Of a stretch of 64,000 nucleotides of DNA, positions 60,300-64,000 are shown one piece after another. The position numbers and the translations under genes are program-made. The DNA is from Paralvinella palmiformis (lineage: Eukaryota; Annelida; Polychaeta; Terebellida; Alvinellidae), in NCBI GenBank assembly GCA_025642065.1, contig JAODUP010000134.1:289001-353000 (forward strand). Direction: 5' to 3'. Under the pieces are notes generated by a model that was given only the letters and a program-made list of their open reading frames with translations, was not told the origin of the DNA and ran no database searches. Each line of letters starts with the position of its first letter. Within the stretch, counting starts at the first letter, position 1.

Positions 60300-61310
60300 G
60301 GCAATATCCTACGTCTTAAATTAATAGTAAAATCAGTGTAATTTCAATGTATACAACCCAAGACGATTGCCGCCTGCCTAACTCTGCAGACTGTGAAACG
60401 AAGTAATCAAAATCGGGACGAAACTGCCATAGACGACACTTTAGTGGGGCGAAATCCCCCTGGACCAAGTAGATCTATACGCGCACCAACTTTTTGACAC
60501 TTAGTTACTCTCCAGTGTAATCTACGAATATTTAGCGTTGACGTTAATGTAGATCTAAAGATCAAGAATATAAGGTATGGAAAAAAATTACCCTTGCATA
60601 GTGATATTGGTTAATCATACTATATGTTTATTGTTATGCTAGTGTTTGTGAGCGATAATTCAGGTAGTTAGAGTCTATTTATATTGACACATCACTAGTA
60701 ACAGTAACAGCAACTGGTTTAATTAATTATTATCGTAATTATGATTGAATCAATGGGTTTTATTTTCTAGTAGTAGATCTAGGAGATGAAACTCCCGTTT
60801 TTAATTTTATATGTTTGGAAAGTACAATATGTCGATTTTGGTTTTTAATATTGATACCATGGCCCCATGCATCACTCAATCAGTCAATGACTCTGAGTCA
60901 GTCTACTCACCACTGAGTCACTGAAACAACCACTGAGTCAATCCACTGGCACTTTTTACCTTATTATCCTAGAGTCAGTAAATAAATTGTTCTTTTCAAG
61001 TCTACATCTAGCAAAGAATTTGTATTAAGTATAATCTAGCAAGAGTCAGGGTATCAATTATAGAGGGATAACCCCCCCCCCCCCATTCAGGAACAGTAAA
61101 CATAGATGAAGCATGACATGTGTAATCATACACGTAAAATGAGTCAATCCAGTTTGAATTTACTGAGTTCAGTGGTTGTGTGTAAGTGGCCCAGCCATTA
61201 GTGACATGGGTATGCTAAATACCTGCATTCCCCATAACATTTGTAGGCAAAAGTGGCAGAAATAAATGAACTAGTGAGTTTAGCATTGTTCCTGTAGGAC
61301 AGAGTCAGTG
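60300..61310. other. Intergenic stretch; no gene seen
   Basis: AT-rich. Around 60.87-60.95 kb are several diverged copies of a CACTGAGTCA motif. A C-tract is at about 61071-61084. Confidence 0.45.
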
Positions 61311-61323
61311 CTTAGACCCTTTT

Positions 61324-61770
61324 TCACTTGGCTTGGTAGCAGTGGGAATTGCAACCATGTACTTGAGCCTGTGGAAATTCTTGCTGCACAGTAGACCAAG
61401 CACTAAACTCAAAATCCATTATGACATGGGCAACAGCTGGATTATGTGGCATCTTGTTCTTAATGTGTTGCATTATTGTGATATGATCTGGAACAGATTT
61501 CCCTGATATCACCACAAAGAGAATTGAAAAAAGGGCTGATGGGATTGCTGGTTCATCCAAGCCAAAGTCCAGTGTAGAAGCATCTGTTGGCCATTTACTC
61601 CAAGGACTTTTGTTGGTGGTATGCTTAAGTGTCCACAACTAAGGGAATGACTCAGTTGGGTCTGTTGGATCAATGTGGTCATTGATGGTCTAGCTGCTGT
61701 ACAATGGTGGAGGCCGAAATGTAGGGTTCAGTTTTGGCATTCTGCGTTTGCTTCATTTGAAACCTTTTCT
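61324..61770 (-). pseudogene. MULE-type transposase fragment (second catalytic acid region)
   Basis: The 104-codon frame 61638-61324 ends VIMDFEFSAWSTVQQEFPQ, then VHGCNSHCYQAK. The DFE with a following GCxxH is the middle of the MULE transposase domain (second acidic residue, then the zinc-like C/H). Upstream is PDHITIMQHIKNKMP. The frame ends with a stop soon after, and nothing of the C-terminal half follows. A weak continuation upstream reaches about 61770. Confidence 0.72.
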
Positions 61771-61948
61771 TGCTGTGTGTCAAAGCATGTACTTATGGGA
61801 TAGACTTATGTTCAACAGAACCAGAAAAAATAATCACTGAGGTGTTTCGCAACAGCAATGTAATATAATCCTTTGAAAAGTATGTTATTTTTTTTGGAAC
61901 GAGTTTGCTTCAATATCTTCTTAAAGTTATAAATGTGATTATGTGAAG

Positions 61949-62076
61949 ATACCCGGTGTGGACATATCTGAAGGTTGTTTCGTCTTTCACTTTGTCTCAT
62001 TACCTTTGGAAGTCGCTCAGCCCATTTAGCCTACCTTGTGCACAAAAGTGGCGTAAAACATCAATCATCATCATCA
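61949..62076 (+). mobile_element. SINE-A copy, 5'-truncated
   Basis: Starts in the body at CCGGTGTGGACATATCTGAA and keeps the tail (CACAAAAGTGGCGTAAAAC, ATC repeats). ATGTGAAGA occurs on both sides (61941, 62076) as a likely target-site duplication, so it was truncated at insertion. Confidence 0.78.
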
Positions 62077-62616
62077 TGTGAAGACACAAGCCGGCATTAA
62101 AAATTGGTCAATCAATAGCCGAGTATAGCTGATGGTGATGTTACTGCTTGTTTGTAAAGGTTGCACACTCCTTCCCATTTTAAACAGGTTCCATGATAAA
62201 AAATTGACATGATTTGTATGACATATAAAAAATACCTGTACTTAGAAATACGTTGTCTTGAAATTGTTATTTGGATGTTAAATGTCTTGGACCAAGCTAA
62301 AAACATGAAATTATGAATATGGACAATCACTTTTAGTTAATCGGAATTGTTTTCTTACCTAACTAATAACATCACTTCTGATGTTTAGTTGGTAGTGCAT
62401 GGCACTAAAACAACTATTACGCTGTGAAATCATCTGTATTTCAGAGCTGCCAACCATTACGATTTATGCGGAATCATCGTAATTTTTGCTCTTCATTACC
62501 CCATTACACCTGTACTCTGAAAACTATGATAAATCTGCCTTTTCCCATAATAGTTCCATATGATGCAGTTCTGGCACTGTCCTAGCCGCACACTGTATCA
62601 TAAGGCTTGTATTTTG

Positions 62617-62665
62617 TGGAGTATCCCCAGGCTGTCGGTTGTTCGGTACAGCCTCTGTTGCTCAT
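62617..62665 (-). mobile_element. SINE-B tail fragment
   Basis: GTATCCCCAGGCTGTC, then TTGTTCGGTACAGCCTCTGT, matches 36685-36730, the 3' part of SINE-B on the minus strand. Confidence 0.5.
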
Positions 62666-63316
62666 CACACGGCAGTTGCTCTAGTCCGCATAGCTTGAAA
62701 ATCTTTGCTGCGCCAGCGAATTGGAATGGTGCATTTTTTCCAAGAGGGCCCTAAATTTTGTGGGGGTGATGTGTTTTACCTATGCATGATATCCTCTCTT
62801 TCGTACAATGTTTCTTGATACAGATATAGTGAAACAAATTGGCAGTGGTCCAGGGCCGGAAAAATCGGTAGCCTGGACGCCTGGGACGTGTGTATTTTGT
62901 TTTCGGGCTAGTGAGTAGTCTAAAGCATTAGCACGACCGAGCTACCGACATTATGAGGCAAGAAATGTGGTAGTCTCTGGTTTGTTTAACATGGAATGAT
63001 TTTTCACTGTTTTTTGGAGCTCTTTGTAGTGAAAAGAGTATCATAGTTTAAAACACCTGCGCTGATACCTCACCAACCATTGCTAAGAAACGCTGTTTGT
63101 AGGCTGGATTTTCAGCAGAAAAATGGTCATGATAAACGACAAATATTTATCATCCAATAGATTCCTGATCTGAAATAATGCCAAATTATACTGCTGTAAC
63201 CATTCCAGATGTCATATTTATCAATATTTACTGAATATAAGAACCATGCTTGAAGGATGGGGGAGATTTTGTTTATGGTGATCTTGGCTGGTAAAAGTCC
63301 ATTTTGCATTATGATG

Positions 63317-63378
63317 GTCACGTGACACAAATATGCTTTCCCTGATTGGCCAGTTGTCTTTGTTTACAGTAAATAAAA
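63317..63378 (+). promoter_or_regulatory. Promoter-like cluster: E-box palindrome, CCAAT box, TATA-like
   Basis: GTCACGTGAC (63317-63326) is a perfect extended E-box of the TFEB/USF (CLEAR) type. It is followed by an inverted CCAAT (GATTGG) 20 bp later and AATAAAAG at 63371. The spacing fits a plus-strand promoter with a start near 63400 and a gene beyond the right edge. No exon is seen within the window to confirm it. Confidence 0.3.
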
Positions 63379-64000
63379 GCACATGGTCTTGTTTATATGG
63401 TGGATTTCTCTGCCCCGTCATGTTTATTTGTTTGATCACTGTGTTTTTTCTCCATTTTATATTAATATTATGTTAATAAATAATACAGCAATCCTATGAA
63501 GATTTTAGTATAGTGTAGAATATGTAGGGTAATCATGTAATTAAAGTGCACACTTGTGCATGATGATTTAATTAATTGTTAATAAATGTGGGAAAAACCT
63601 GATTAAATGGAGAGAAAAAACAGTTGAACAGTTTTGGTATATGATAAATTACATGGTTTTATAATGTGTAGTGTCATGTTAGCTGTATGTCGCATTTCGC
63701 GCTAAAATGATTACTCTTTCCAATTTTCAAATGTTGGCAGCTATGGTATTTGTGTGGTGTTTCATTCTTAAATAAAAAGCTCCATATGGGTCCCTAAAGG
63801 AACAGCAATAACATTTCACAAGTGAGCTTTTGTGATGTGGATTTTTAATCTAACAATAATAAGAGATATCCCTTTGTGGGAATATAATCATGTCTAAGGG
63901 CTATGATAAATCAGTTATAAAGTAAAATGTAATTGTTAATTGAATAATAGCTTCCTAAGTTCGTTTTCTTCTCTCATATCACTGGGTGCCTGGCTTTAAT

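Overview
This is a stretch of animal nuclear genome. It is AT-rich and intron-rich, full of microsatellites, tRNA-derived SINEs and decayed transposons, and protein-coding exons are a small minority. Gene content (BORCS5, SCAF4/8, and a secreted S12 beta-lactamase-like protein resembling the oyster shell-matrix protein gigasin-6) and the style of the repeats suggest a lophotrochozoan, probably a mollusc. The species cannot be read from the sequence.

Three host genes can be supported exon by exon. (1) Positions 2417-9555, minus strand: the first two coding exons of a SCAF4/SCAF8-type RNA polymerase II CTD-interacting factor; the rest lies beyond the left edge. (2) Positions 15688-18192, plus strand: a complete three-exon BORCS5 (BORC subunit) with an N-terminal myristoylation signal, 226 aa, all splice phases consistent. 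(3) Positions 32488-39274, minus strand: a complete five-exon gene for a 579-aa secreted, probably GPI-anchored, serine beta-lactamase-like protein with SxxK, YxN and HSGG motifs plus a DUF3471-like C-terminal domain.

The rest is mobile-element territory. At least four tRNA-derived SINE families (called SINE-A to SINE-D here) are present, some copies with clear target-site duplications. A 10-copy minisatellite at 4930-5515 is built from the SINE-A tail. DNA-transposon traces include two MULE-type transposase remnants (23.5 kb, 61.3 kb), several non-autonomous inverted-repeat elements (12.5, 50.5, 57.7, 58.6 kb), and, inside intron 4 of the beta-lactamase-like gene, a pair of related inverted-repeat elements. 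One of these carries the first exon of a THAP zinc finger; the other has swallowed a piece of a non-LTR reverse transcriptase in an uninterrupted chimeric frame. A decayed Ty3/gypsy-type Gag/zinc-knuckle/protease block lies at 45.5-46.6 kb.

Layout: 1-9.6 kb SCAF gene and its introns; 9.6-15.6 kb intergenic with SINE, hairpin and MITE; 15.7-18.8 kb BORCS5; 19-32 kb repeat-rich intergenic DNA; 32.5-39.3 kb beta-lactamase-like gene; 39.3-41 kb CpG-rich upstream region; 41-64 kb repeat-rich DNA without a gene I can support, with a promoter-like cluster near 63.3 kb.
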